DNA of 7,633 nucleotides from Clostridia bacterium (lineage in GTDB: Bacteria; Bacillota_A; Clostridia; Oscillospirales; Acutalibacteraceae): contig JAFPCJ010000178.1 of assembly GCA_017423885.1 (NCBI GenBank), positions 1 through 7,633 on the forward strand, read 5' to 3'. This document shows, piece by piece, positions 1 through 6,199 of this stretch; positions within the stretch are counted from its first letter, which is position 1; every line of letters begins with the position of its first letter. The position numbers and the translations under genes were made by a program. The notes below the pieces were generated by a model. The model made no database searches, was not told the DNA's origin, and saw only the letters and a list, made by a program, of their open reading frames with translations.

Positions 1-2
1 AA

Positions 3-101
3 AAAATGCCGAATACGCAGGCGGTGTTTGTAAGCGAGGACGGTTCGGTCAGCTTTACTTCAGGACTTCATGAAAAGAACGGAAAAATAGTTCTTAAATA
101 A
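3..101 (+). CDS. C-terminal tail of an unrecognised protein (5' end outside window)
   Basis: An open frame enters from the left edge and stops at TAA 99-101, giving 32 visible residues. They include AVFVSEDGSVSFTSGLHEKN and end in GKIVLK. The other two forward frames stop earlier (at 31-33 and at 71-73). The short alternating polar and hydrophobic stretches look like the last beta-strands of a globular or extracytoplasmic domain, but I recognise no family. An ATG at 6-8 lies in frame, so a tiny separate gene is formally possible, but nothing upstream is visible to support a start. No convincing terminator hairpin follows before the secA promoter, so some read-through into secA cannot be excluded. 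The frame is moderately sure and the function is unknown. Confidence 0.5.
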   Translation, partial: KMPNTQAVFVSEDGSVSFTSGLHEKNGKIVLK

Positions 102-124
102 TTTGTAAATTTCGCAAAAAACCC

Positions 125-153
125 TTTATTTATTAAAAAGAATAGTGTATAAT
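125..153 (+). promoter_or_regulatory. Probable sigma-A promoter of the secA run
   Basis: A perfect -10 hexamer TATAAT lies at 148-153. Seventeen bases upstream, TTTATT (125-130) is a poor -35 match (3 of 6 to TTGACA). The surrounding DNA is very A+T-rich. The start of transcription would be near 160, giving a leader of about 40 nt before secA. The same 10-mer TGTATAATAA (146-155) recurs exactly in the rhaA promoter (6141-6150), which supports both as real -10 regions. The -35 assignment is the weak part. Confidence 0.6.
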
Positions 154-185
154 AAAATTTAATTTAGACTTTATTTAACAAAAAT

Positions 186-192
186 GTGAGGT
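186..192 (+). promoter_or_regulatory. Ribosome binding site of secA
   Basis: GTGAGGT at 186-192 is a good SD match, with 8 bases between it and the ATG at 201. It fixes the start of secA, whose first residues (MGLIQAIFG) also fit the usual amphipathic SecA N-terminus. Confidence 0.7.
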
Positions 193-200
193 AAAATACA

Positions 201-2927
201 ATGGGTCTTATACAGGCTATATTCGGTAACTACAGCGAAAAGGAACTTAAGCGTATCAAGCCGATACAGCAAAAGGTTCTCTCCTACGAGGATGAATACC
301 GCGCACTTACCGATGAGCAATTAAAAAATAAAACAGTTGAATTTAAAGAGCGCTTGGCAAAAGGGGAAACGCTTGATGACATTCTTCCCGAGGCATTTGC
401 CGCTTGCCGCGAGGCAGGTGACCGAGTGCTCGGAATGCGCCATTTCCCCGTTCAGATATTGGGCGGTATCGTTCTGCATCAGGGACGTATAAGTGAAATG
501 AAAACAGGTGAGGGTAAAACTCTCGTTGCAACACTTCCCGCATACCTTAATGCTCTCTCTGGTAAGGGAGTTCATATCGTTACGGTCAACGATTACCTTG
601 CCAAGCGTGACTCCGAGTGGATGGGCAAGATTTACCGCTTTATGGGTCTTTCGGTAGGTCTCATTATCCACGGCTTGAATCATGACCAGAAAAAAGCGGC
701 GTATGATGCGGATATAACCTATTGCACTAATAACGAGCTCGGCTTTGATTACCTGCGTGATAACATGGTAATTTATAAGGAGCAGAGAGTTCAGCGCGAG
801 CATAATTTTGCGATTGTTGACGAGGTTGACTCTATCCTTGTTGACGAGGCTCGTACTCCGCTTATTATCTCGGGTCAGGGTGATAAGTCCACCGAGCTTT
901 ATACACGCGCCAACCGCTTTGCGGCATCTCTTAAGATGTTCAAGATAAAAGAGATGGACGATAAGGCGAGCGACGATGTAACGCAGTATGACGGCGATTA
1001 CGTTGTTGATGAAAAGGCGCGCACTGCAACGCTTACTCCCGAGGGAGTCCGCAAAGCAGAACAGTATTTTGATATCGAAAATCTTAACGATACCGAGAAT
1101 ATAGAGATCGCTCATCATGTGAATCAGGCAATTCGCGCCCACGGTATCATGAAGCGCGATGTTGACTATGTTGTTAAGGACGGCGAGGTCATCATAGTTG
1201 ATGAATTTACAGGCCGTCTTATGTTTGGCAGACGCTATAATGAGGGTCTGCATCAGGCTATTGAAGCCAAAGAGGGTGTTAAGGTAGAGCATGAGTCCAA
1301 AACACTTGCTACCATTACCTTTCAGAATTTCTTCCGCCTTTACAACAAGCTTTCGGGTATGACGGGTACTGCTTCTACAGAAGCGGCAGAATTCCAAGAG
1401 ATATACAAGCTTGATGTTATCGAAATTCCCACGAATAAACCGCTTGCACGTATTGACGAAAATGATGCGGTCTATAAGACCGAGCTTGCAAAATACCGTG
1501 CTGTTATCGAGCGTATCGAGGAGTGCCATGCCAAGGGTCAGCCGGTGCTTGTAGGTACTGTTACCATTGAAAAATCCGAATTGCTTTCAGGGTTGCTCAA
1601 GCGCCGCGGAATAAAGCATAATGTACTTAATGCAAAGCATCATGAAAAGGAAGCAGAGATAATCGCTCAGGCAGGTAAGTTCGGTGCTGTTACCATCGCT
1701 ACCAACATGGCAGGCCGTGGTACTGATATCATGCTCGGCGGTAATGCCGAGTACCTTGCCAAGGCGGCACTTCGTCATGACGGCATGAGTGACGAGATGA
1801 TAGTTGAAGCTACGGGCTTCGGAGATACCGATAATGAGGAAATAATTGCCGCGCGAGAGAAATTCCGCGAGTATAACGAGCAATTCAAGGCAGAAATTGC
1901 CCCCGAAGCCGAGCGTGTACGAGCGGCAGGCGGACTTTGTATAATCGGTACCGAGCGCCATGATTCACGCCGTATTGATAATCAGCTTCGCGGTCGTGCA
2001 GGCCGTCAGGGTGACCCCGGTAATACTAAATTCTATATAGCGCTTGATGATGACCTTATGCGTCTTTACGGCGGTGAGCGCATCTCGGCTATGATGGATA
2101 CTATGAAGATTGACGAGGATATGCCGCTTGAAAGCCGTATGCTTTCGGGTACTATCGAGAGCGCACAGCGCAAAAAAGAAGGCATAAACTTCGCAATGCG
2201 AAAGAATGTTCTGCAGTATGACGATGTAATGAATAAGCAGCGCGAGATAATTTACGGTCAGCGCAATAAGGTGCTTGACGGTGAGGATATCCGAGAGACA
2301 GTCATGAAAATGGTGGATGATACCATCCGCTCCTACTGCAAGATATATCTTTCTGACGAGGATGTACACGATAATTGGGATCTTAATGGTCTTCGCGAGC
2401 ATTTTGCAGGCTGGCTTACTACTCCCGATGACTTTGTATACACCCCCGAACAGCTCGGTAATACCGAAAGTGATGATATAGCCGATGAGCTTATTGAGCG
2501 TGCTCATAAGCTGTATGATGTGCGCGAGGAGGAGTTCGGAAGCGAAGTAATGCGCGAGATAGAGCGCGTTATGCTTCTGCGCTCGGTAGACCGTAATTGG
2601 ATGGATCATATCGATAATATGGATCAGCTTCGTCAGGGTATCGGTCTACGTGCCTACGGTCAGCATGACCCCGTTATCGCTTACCGAAACGAAAGCTATG
2701 ATATGTTCTCGGCTATGACCGATGCTATCCGCGAGCAGACTGCAAAGCTTGTAATGACTGTACGCGTGCGCCGTGATGAAGAGGTCAAGCGTGAAAAGGT
2801 CGCAGAGGAAACACAGACAGGAAAACCCCTTACCGTAAAGGGATCAGGTGCTGTAAGTAAGAATGCGCTTTGCCCTTGCGGAAGCGGAAAGAAGTATAAG
2901 CGTTGTTGCGGCAAGGATGCCGAATAA
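201..2927 (+). CDS. secA: Protein translocase ATPase SecA
   Basis: SecA is the ATP-driven motor that pushes unfolded preproteins through the SecYEG channel at the cytoplasmic membrane. The 908 residues show the whole family layout. Walker A (TGEGKT, 102-107) and the DEVD Walker B (207-210) lie in the first nucleotide-binding domain, and the preprotein cross-linking domain spans about 221-369. The second nucleotide-binding domain carries [10 protein letters not shown] (501-510) and the arginine-rich stretch [20 protein letters not shown] (584-603). The helical scaffold and wing follow (about 616-830), then a charged linker and a zinc tail with Cys891, Cys893, Cys902 and Cys903. The tail ends CC rather than the CH of E. 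coli; CC is common in Firmicutes. The protein is longer than B. subtilis SecA (841 aa), mainly because of an insert at about 514-577. The ATG has a good SD at 186-192. It leads a packed run, with the SPFH gene 15 bp downstream. No SecA2-type truncation is seen, so this is the housekeeping copy. Confidence 0.98.
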   Translation: MGLIQAIFGNYSEKELKRIKPIQQKVLSYEDEYRALTDEQLKNKTVEFKERLAKGETLDDILPEAFAACREAGDRVLGMRHFPVQILGGIVLHQGRISEMKTGEGKTLVATLPAYLNALSGKGVHIVTVNDYLAKRDSEWMGKIYRFMGLSVGLIIHGLNHDQKKAAYDADITYCTNNELGFDYLRDNMVIYKEQRVQREHNFAIVDEVDSILVDEARTPLIISGQGDKSTELYTRANRFAASLKMFKIKEMDDKASDDVTQYDGDYVVDEKARTATLTPEGVRKAEQYFDIENLNDTENIEIAHHVNQAIRAHGIMKRDVDYVVKDGEVIIVDEFTGRLMFGRRYNEGLHQAIEAKEGVKVEHESKTLATITFQNFFRLYNKLSGMTGTASTEAAEFQEIYKLDVIEIPTNKPLARIDENDAVYKTELAKYRAVIERIEECHAKGQPVLVGTVTIEKSELLSGLLKRRGIKHNVLNAKHHEKEAEIIAQAGKFGAVTIATNMAGRGTDIMLGGNAEYLAKAALRHDGMSDEMIVEATGFGDTDNEEIIAAREKFREYNEQFKAEIAPEAERVRAAGGLCIIGTERHDSRRIDNQLRGRAGRQGDPGNTKFYIALDDDLMRLYGGERISAMMDTMKIDEDMPLESRMLSGTIESAQRKKEGINFAMRKNVLQYDDVMNKQREIIYGQRNKVLDGEDIRETVMKMVDDTIRSYCKIYLSDEDVHDNWDLNGLREHFAGWLTTPDDFVYTPEQLGNTESDDIADELIERAHKLYDVREEEFGSEVMREIERVMLLRSVDRNWMDHIDNMDQLRQGIGLRAYGQHDPVIAYRNESYDMFSAMTDAIREQTAKLVMTVRVRRDEEVKREKVAEETQTGKPLTVKGSGAVSKNALCPCGSGKKYKRCCGKDAE

Positions 2928-2942
2928 AAAGGAGCAAGAAAA

Positions 2943-3749
2943 ATGAAAAAAATTAACGGAATGAAGAAAGTATTACCCATAGCGGCAGGAGTGTTAGCGC
3001 TTCTTATTATCATATTCTCGGCATTTACTATCGTTTCCCCCGGTAGTACGGGCGTAGTTGTGACTATGGGTGCTGTGTCTGAAAAGGTTTTGAGCGAGGG
3101 AATTCATCTTAAAATACCCTTTGTTCAGTCGGTAATTCAGGTAAATAACCGTACACAGAAGATCGAGACCGAGGGTACCGCATCCTCGAAGGACCTTCAG
3201 ATAATCACCTATGTCGTTGCGGTAAACTACCGAGTAAACAACGATTCCTCGGCATCACTTTATAAGAATGTCGGAACCCAGTATGAGACCGTTATAATCA
3301 CCCCTGCAATTCAGGAAAGCATCAAGGCGGTTACCGCACAGTATACCGCTGAGGAGCTTATAACCAAGCGTCAGGAGGTCGGCTCGCAGATAATGGAAGC
3401 ATTAGGCGAGAAGATAGGTACCTACGGTATAACGGTTGAGATATTCAATATTGTAAACTTTGATTTCTCCGCCGAATTCAATGCCGCTGTTGAAGCCAAG
3501 CAGACCGCTCAGCAGAATGCGCTTAAGGCAGAGCAGGATCTTTCGCGTATTGAGATAGAAGCCAAGCAAAAGGTCACTCAGGCTGAAGCCGAGGCAGAAA
3601 GTATAAAGCTTATTCAGAATGCACTTAAGGCTTCTCCCGATTATGTTGAGTACATAAAGTGGAGCAAGTGGAACGGCGAACTGCCAACCGTTATGGGGGA
3701 CAGCGACCTTATGCTTTCGGCAGACAAGCTTTTAGAGGATAAAGAATAA
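2943..3749 (+). CDS. SPFH/prohibitin-family membrane protein (HflC-like)
   Basis: This 268-residue protein has a short basic N-terminus, one hydrophobic segment (about 10-31, PIAAGVLALLIIIFSAFTIV) and then an SPFH domain (about 32-180). The domain begins with the typical PGSTGVVVTMGAV, followed by EGIHLKIPFVQSV. An Ala/Glu/Lys/Gln-rich coiled coil (about 180-225, with QAEAEAESIKLIQNAL) leads into the prohibitin-like ending YVEYIKWSKWNGELPTV. Proteins of this kind oligomerise on the membrane face and act as scaffolds, for example controlling FtsH in the HflK/HflC system; that exact role here is inference. AAGGAG at 2929-2934 sits 8 bases before the ATG. A second Met at codon 7 would also keep the membrane segment but has a weaker ribosome site. 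It lies 15 bp after secA and 2 bp before mnmE. No NfeD-type partner gene and no HflK paralogue are in the window. The family call is firm, the cellular job is not. Confidence 0.9.
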   Translation: MKKINGMKKVLPIAAGVLALLIIIFSAFTIVSPGSTGVVVTMGAVSEKVLSEGIHLKIPFVQSVIQVNNRTQKIETEGTASSKDLQIITYVVAVNYRVNNDSSASLYKNVGTQYETVIITPAIQESIKAVTAQYTAEELITKRQEVGSQIMEALGEKIGTYGITVEIFNIVNFDFSAEFNAAVEAKQTAQQNALKAEQDLSRIEIEAKQKVTQAEAEAESIKLIQNALKASPDYVEYIKWSKWNGELPTVMGDSDLMLSADKLLEDKE

Positions 3750-3751
3750 TT

Positions 3752-5113
3752 ATGGCAGAAAAAACTATTGCCGCCATCTCCACCGCCCTCGGAGAGGGCG
3801 GCATAGCCGTTATAAGAATATCGGGTGAGACAGCCATTGAGGTAGCTGACCGTTGCTTCAAGACCTTTTCGGGCGAAAAGCTGTCATCGCTTGAGGGTTA
3901 TCGCGCGGCTTACGGCAGGGTGTATGCGGACGAAGCTGTGCTTGATGATGCCGTGGCACTCGTTTTTCGCGCCCCCAAAAGCTATACGGGCGAGGATGTT
4001 GTTGAAATATCGGTACATGGCGGAAGCTACATGGCAAGACAGGTGCTTCGTGCTGTGCTTGAAAGCGGCGCTGTTGCCGCACAGAACGGTGAGTTTACCA
4101 AGCGCGCCTTTTTAAACGGTAAGTTGGACCTTGCAAAGGCTGAAAGTATTATGGGACTCATCTCGGCTGATAACGATGCCGCACTTCGCATTTCCCGAGC
4201 CGCGCGCGACGGAAGGCTCAGCCGAGAGATAACCTCGGTGACCGATCGTCTGCTTGAGACTGCCGCTTCGCTTGCGGTATTTTCCGATTATCCCGATGAA
4301 GATATCCCCGAGCTTAACCCCGAGAATTTTGCTTCGCTTTTAAGTTCTGCACTTGTAAGCCTTGAAGCATTACTTTCTACCTATGATGCAGGCAGGGTGG
4401 TGCGAGAGGGACTTAACTGCGCTATAGTAGGCAAGCCGAATGTCGGAAAGTCTACGCTTATGAATCTTTTGAGCGGTACCGAGCGGTCTATAGTTACCAA
4501 TATTGCAGGAACCACCCGTGATGTTATAGAGGAGACTGTAAGGGTAGGGGATATAGTGCTCCGCCTTGCTGATACTGCAGGTATTCGCGAGACAAGTGAT
4601 GAGGTTGAAAGAGTAGGCGTTGACCGTGCAAAAATCAGGATAGAAAATGCCGATATGGTGCTTGCGGTCTTTGATAATTCAAATGAACTTGATGCCGATG
4701 ATAAAGCTATATTGGAGCTGCTTGACCGCCGTCACAGTATAATAATACTTAATAAGACCGACCTTGAACCAAAGCTTGATGCGGCTTGCTTTGAGGGCTT
4801 TATGACGGTTGAAGCATCGGCCGCCAATGGTATAGGACTTGAAAGCCTTGAGGCGGCTATATCCGAGCTTACCAATACTGCACAGCTTAACGGTGAGACG
4901 GCTGTGCTGATAAGTGAACGTCAGCGTGACTGCACCCAAAGAGCCTACCGTGCGGTAAGTGAAGCACTTGCGGCGCTCAATGAAGGACAGACACTTGATG
5001 CTGTGAGCGTTTGTATAGACGATGCGCTTTCAGCCTTGCTTGAGCTTACAGGTAAGAGAGTAACAGTCGAGGTTGCGGACGAGGTATTCCGCAGATTTTG
5101 CGTAGGAAAATAA
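3752..5113 (+). CDS. mnmE: tRNA uridine-5-carboxymethylaminomethyl modification GTPase MnmE (TrmE)
   Basis: MnmE works with MnmG in the cytoplasm to build the (carboxymethyl)aminomethyl group on U34 of certain tRNAs, using GTP and a folate-derived C1 unit. The 453 residues match the usual length. The N-terminal folate-binding domain (about 1-118) opens with TIAAISTALGEGGIAVIRIS. A helical domain follows, and the inserted G domain has G1 GKPNVGKS (227-234), G2 TTRD (254-257), G3 DTAG (274-277), G4 NKTD (334-337) and a likely G5 EASA (354-357). The C-terminus is FCVGK, with the catalytic-motif cysteine at 450; the common form is CIGK, and Val is a conservative change. The start is 2 bp after the SPFH stop. 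Its likely SD, AGAGGA (3734-3739), lies inside the upstream gene about 12 bases from the ATG, suggesting translational coupling. The usual partner mnmG does not follow; an AraC regulator does. Confidence 0.97.
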   Translation: MAEKTIAAISTALGEGGIAVIRISGETAIEVADRCFKTFSGEKLSSLEGYRAAYGRVYADEAVLDDAVALVFRAPKSYTGEDVVEISVHGGSYMARQVLRAVLESGAVAAQNGEFTKRAFLNGKLDLAKAESIMGLISADNDAALRISRAARDGRLSREITSVTDRLLETAASLAVFSDYPDEDIPELNPENFASLLSSALVSLEALLSTYDAGRVVREGLNCAIVGKPNVGKSTLMNLLSGTERSIVTNIAGTTRDVIEETVRVGDIVLRLADTAGIRETSDEVERVGVDRAKIRIENADMVLAVFDNSNELDADDKAILELLDRRHSIIILNKTDLEPKLDAACFEGFMTVEASAANGIGLESLEAAISELTNTAQLNGETAVLISERQRDCTQRAYRAVSEALAALNEGQTLDAVSVCIDDALSALLELTGKRVTVEVADEVFRRFCVGK

Positions 5114-5117
5114 GGAG
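5112..5117 (+). promoter_or_regulatory. SD site of the AraC-family gene, pointing to an ATT start
   Basis: AAGGAG overlaps the mnmE stop codon (TAA 5111-5113). It is 10 bases before an in-frame ATT at 5128-5130 but 22 bases before the first conventional start, TTG at 5140. No other SD-like run lies closer to that TTG. There is no in-frame ATG or GTG between the in-frame stop TGA (5119-5121) and the TTG. Confidence 0.6.
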
Positions 5118-5139
5118 TTGAACGCATATTAACGCATTA

Positions 5140-6093
5140 TTGCTTGAAAAGCTGTCCGAGATAACTGCCGAGGAGCAGGCTTTACTTGATGGCGGCGGAC
5201 TTGATCTCAACGCTTATTCCGATAGATATGACGGTCTTGTTGATTGGAAAAAGCTTCTTGAATCGGGCAGACTTATAACCGTTCGTCCCAATACCCGATT
5301 TACTGCTTTTCCGCCCCATTCTCACAACTATGTAGAAATGGTTTATATGTGCTCAGGGTCGCAAAAGCATATTATCAACGGTGAAACCGAGATAATACTT
5401 AAAAAGGGTGAGCTTTTACTGCTCAATCAGCATGCTTCCCATGAAACAGGTCTTACGGGAATGAATGATATTGCAGTTAATTTTATCGTACTGCCGTCAT
5501 TTTTTGATACCGCCATTGAGCTGATAGGGCATGACAATAAATTGAGCGAGTTTATAGTGTCGGGACTTGCAGGTCACGGACATGAGATAAGCTATATGCA
5601 TTTTAACGTTGCCGATGTTTTGCCTGTGCAGAATCTTATAGAAAACCTTGTATGGAGTCTTGTGAGCAGTCAGCCTAACCGCAGAAATATTAATCAGGTA
5701 ACTATGGGTCTGCTATTTTTAAATCTTCTTAATTGTACGGACAGGCTTATAACCAATGCCGCGCAGTCGGTGCCCGAGCGGATAGTGGTTTCGGCTCTGC
5801 GTGAGATAGAGGAAAATTATACTAACGCAAGTCTTACGCAGGTGGCGGCGAGAAACCATGTTACCGCGGCTTACGTCAGCCGTCTTGTGCGCGAGATGAC
5901 AGGTAAGACCTTTAAAGAACTGTTGCAGGAAAAACGAATAGCAAAGTCGGCTGTTCTGCTTTCTACAACCGAGCTTCCGATAGGCGATATAATCCTTACC
6001 GTAGGTTACGAAAATACAAGCTATTTTTATAAAATATTTACCGCCGTCTACGGCATGAGTCCTAAAAAATACCGCGAGACGCAGGTTAAATAA
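5140..6093 (+). CDS. AraC-family transcriptional regulator with N-terminal cupin domain (probable rhamnose-module regulator)
   Basis: The 317 residues carry a sugar-sensing cupin domain, with FPPHSHNYVEMVYM at 57-70 and GELLLLNQHASHE at 90-102. The C-terminal AraC DNA-binding domain (about 213-312) has two helix-turn-helix units: SLTQVAARNHVTAAYVSRLV (231-250), and a second ending ENTSYFYKIFTAVYGMSPKKY, the family signature. Such proteins bind a sugar and then activate or repress a neighbouring operon. Because rhaA follows 106 bp downstream, L-rhamnose or a related sugar is the likely signal (inference). The coordinates use the TTG start. The true start is probably the ATT at 5128, which adds four residues to give MNALLLEKLSE and has proper SD spacing. 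It follows mnmE without a visible promoter, so it may be carried on the secA-mnmE transcript. Ile codons are mostly ATA, unlike rhaA, which fits low expression. Confidence 0.9.
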   Translation: MLEKLSEITAEEQALLDGGGLDLNAYSDRYDGLVDWKKLLESGRLITVRPNTRFTAFPPHSHNYVEMVYMCSGSQKHIINGETEIILKKGELLLLNQHASHETGLTGMNDIAVNFIVLPSFFDTAIELIGHDNKLSEFIVSGLAGHGHEISYMHFNVADVLPVQNLIENLVWSLVSSQPNRRNINQVTMGLLFLNLLNCTDRLITNAAQSVPERIVVSALREIEENYTNASLTQVAARNHVTAAYVSRLVREMTGKTFKELLQEKRIAKSAVLLSTTELPIGDIILTVGYENTSYFYKIFTAVYGMSPKKYRETQVK

Positions 6094-6094
6094 G

Positions 6095-6120
6095 GTTGTA
6101 TTTTTGAAAAATAATGTTGT
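6095..6120 (+). promoter_or_regulatory. Candidate regulator binding site: GTTGT repeated 21 bp apart
   Basis: GTTGT occurs at 6095-6099 and again at 6116-6120, exactly 21 bp apart, in direct orientation, ending at the -35 region of the rhaA promoter. AraC-family activators often bind two direct half-sites two helical turns apart, next to or overlapping the -35. Only the first five bases and position 7 match, and the DNA is A+T-rich, so this is a candidate only. Confidence 0.3.
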
Positions 6121-6148
6121 TTAAAAAATATACGGACAGATGTATAAT
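6120..6148 (+). promoter_or_regulatory. Probable sigma-A promoter of rhaA
   Basis: TATAAT at 6143-6148 is a perfect -10, with the same 10-mer (TGTATAATAA, 6141-6150) as the secA promoter. A 17-base spacer leads back to TTTAAA (6120-6125), a weak -35. A weak -35 is usual for promoters that need an activator, which suits the adjacent AraC gene. Transcription would start near 6155 and leave a leader of about 45 nt. Confidence 0.6.
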
Positions 6149-6168
6149 AATGTAAAAGGCGAAAAGCC

Positions 6169-6184
6169 GAAATTTTTAAATTTC
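6169..6184. repeat. 16-bp perfect palindrome in the rhaA leader, abutting the SD
   Basis: GAAATTTTTAAATTTC consists of 7-base arms (6169-6175 and 6178-6184) around TT. Its right end touches the SD AGGAGG (6185-6190). A small GGC-GAAAA-GCC hairpin (6158-6168) lies directly upstream. It could be an operator or a weak RNA hairpin beside the ribosome site. Being purely A/T in the core, it may also be chance. Confidence 0.4.
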
Positions 6185-6190
6185 AGGAGG
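6185..6190 (+). promoter_or_regulatory. Strong ribosome binding site of rhaA
   Basis: A full AGGAGG lies 9 bases before the ATG at 6200. It decides the start against the in-frame ATG at 6140, which has no SD and overlaps the -10 box. It is the strongest SD in the window. Confidence 0.85.
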
Positions 6191-6199
6191 AATTTTGAT

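Noticed and set aside
101..147. Possible terminator of the upstream gene
   Set aside because: Only a 4-bp TTTG/CAAA pairing is visible, without a G+C-rich stem followed by a T-run.
321..1529. Long open frame (402 codons) on the minus strand
   Set aside because: It lies wholly inside secA, which is certain. Its translation has no recognisable domain, and there is no SD or promoter support. Long antisense frames arise from the codon bias of the sense gene.
1965..2609. Minus-strand frame of 214 codons under the end of secA
   Set aside because: Same reason: antisense to a fully conserved SecA region, with no independent evidence of coding.
3891..4115. Small + strand frame inside mnmE (74 codons)
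   Set aside because: It is out of frame with a certain MnmE folate domain and has no family features or SD.
6129..6146. TATAC-N8-GTATA dyad across the rhaA -10
   Set aside because: The arms are only 5 bp and one of them is largely the -10 box itself, so symmetry is expected by chance in such A+T-rich DNA.
6140..6154. ATGTA repeated 10 bp apart (6140 and 6150)
   Set aside because: Both copies are short and overlap the promoter -10 and the likely transcription start; too little information to call a site.
6140..6199. 20-residue N-terminal extension of RhaA from the ATG at 6140
   Set aside because: That ATG overlaps the -10 box and has no SD. The added residues have no counterpart in the E. 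coli enzyme, while the ATG at 6200 has AGGAGG and gives the usual length.
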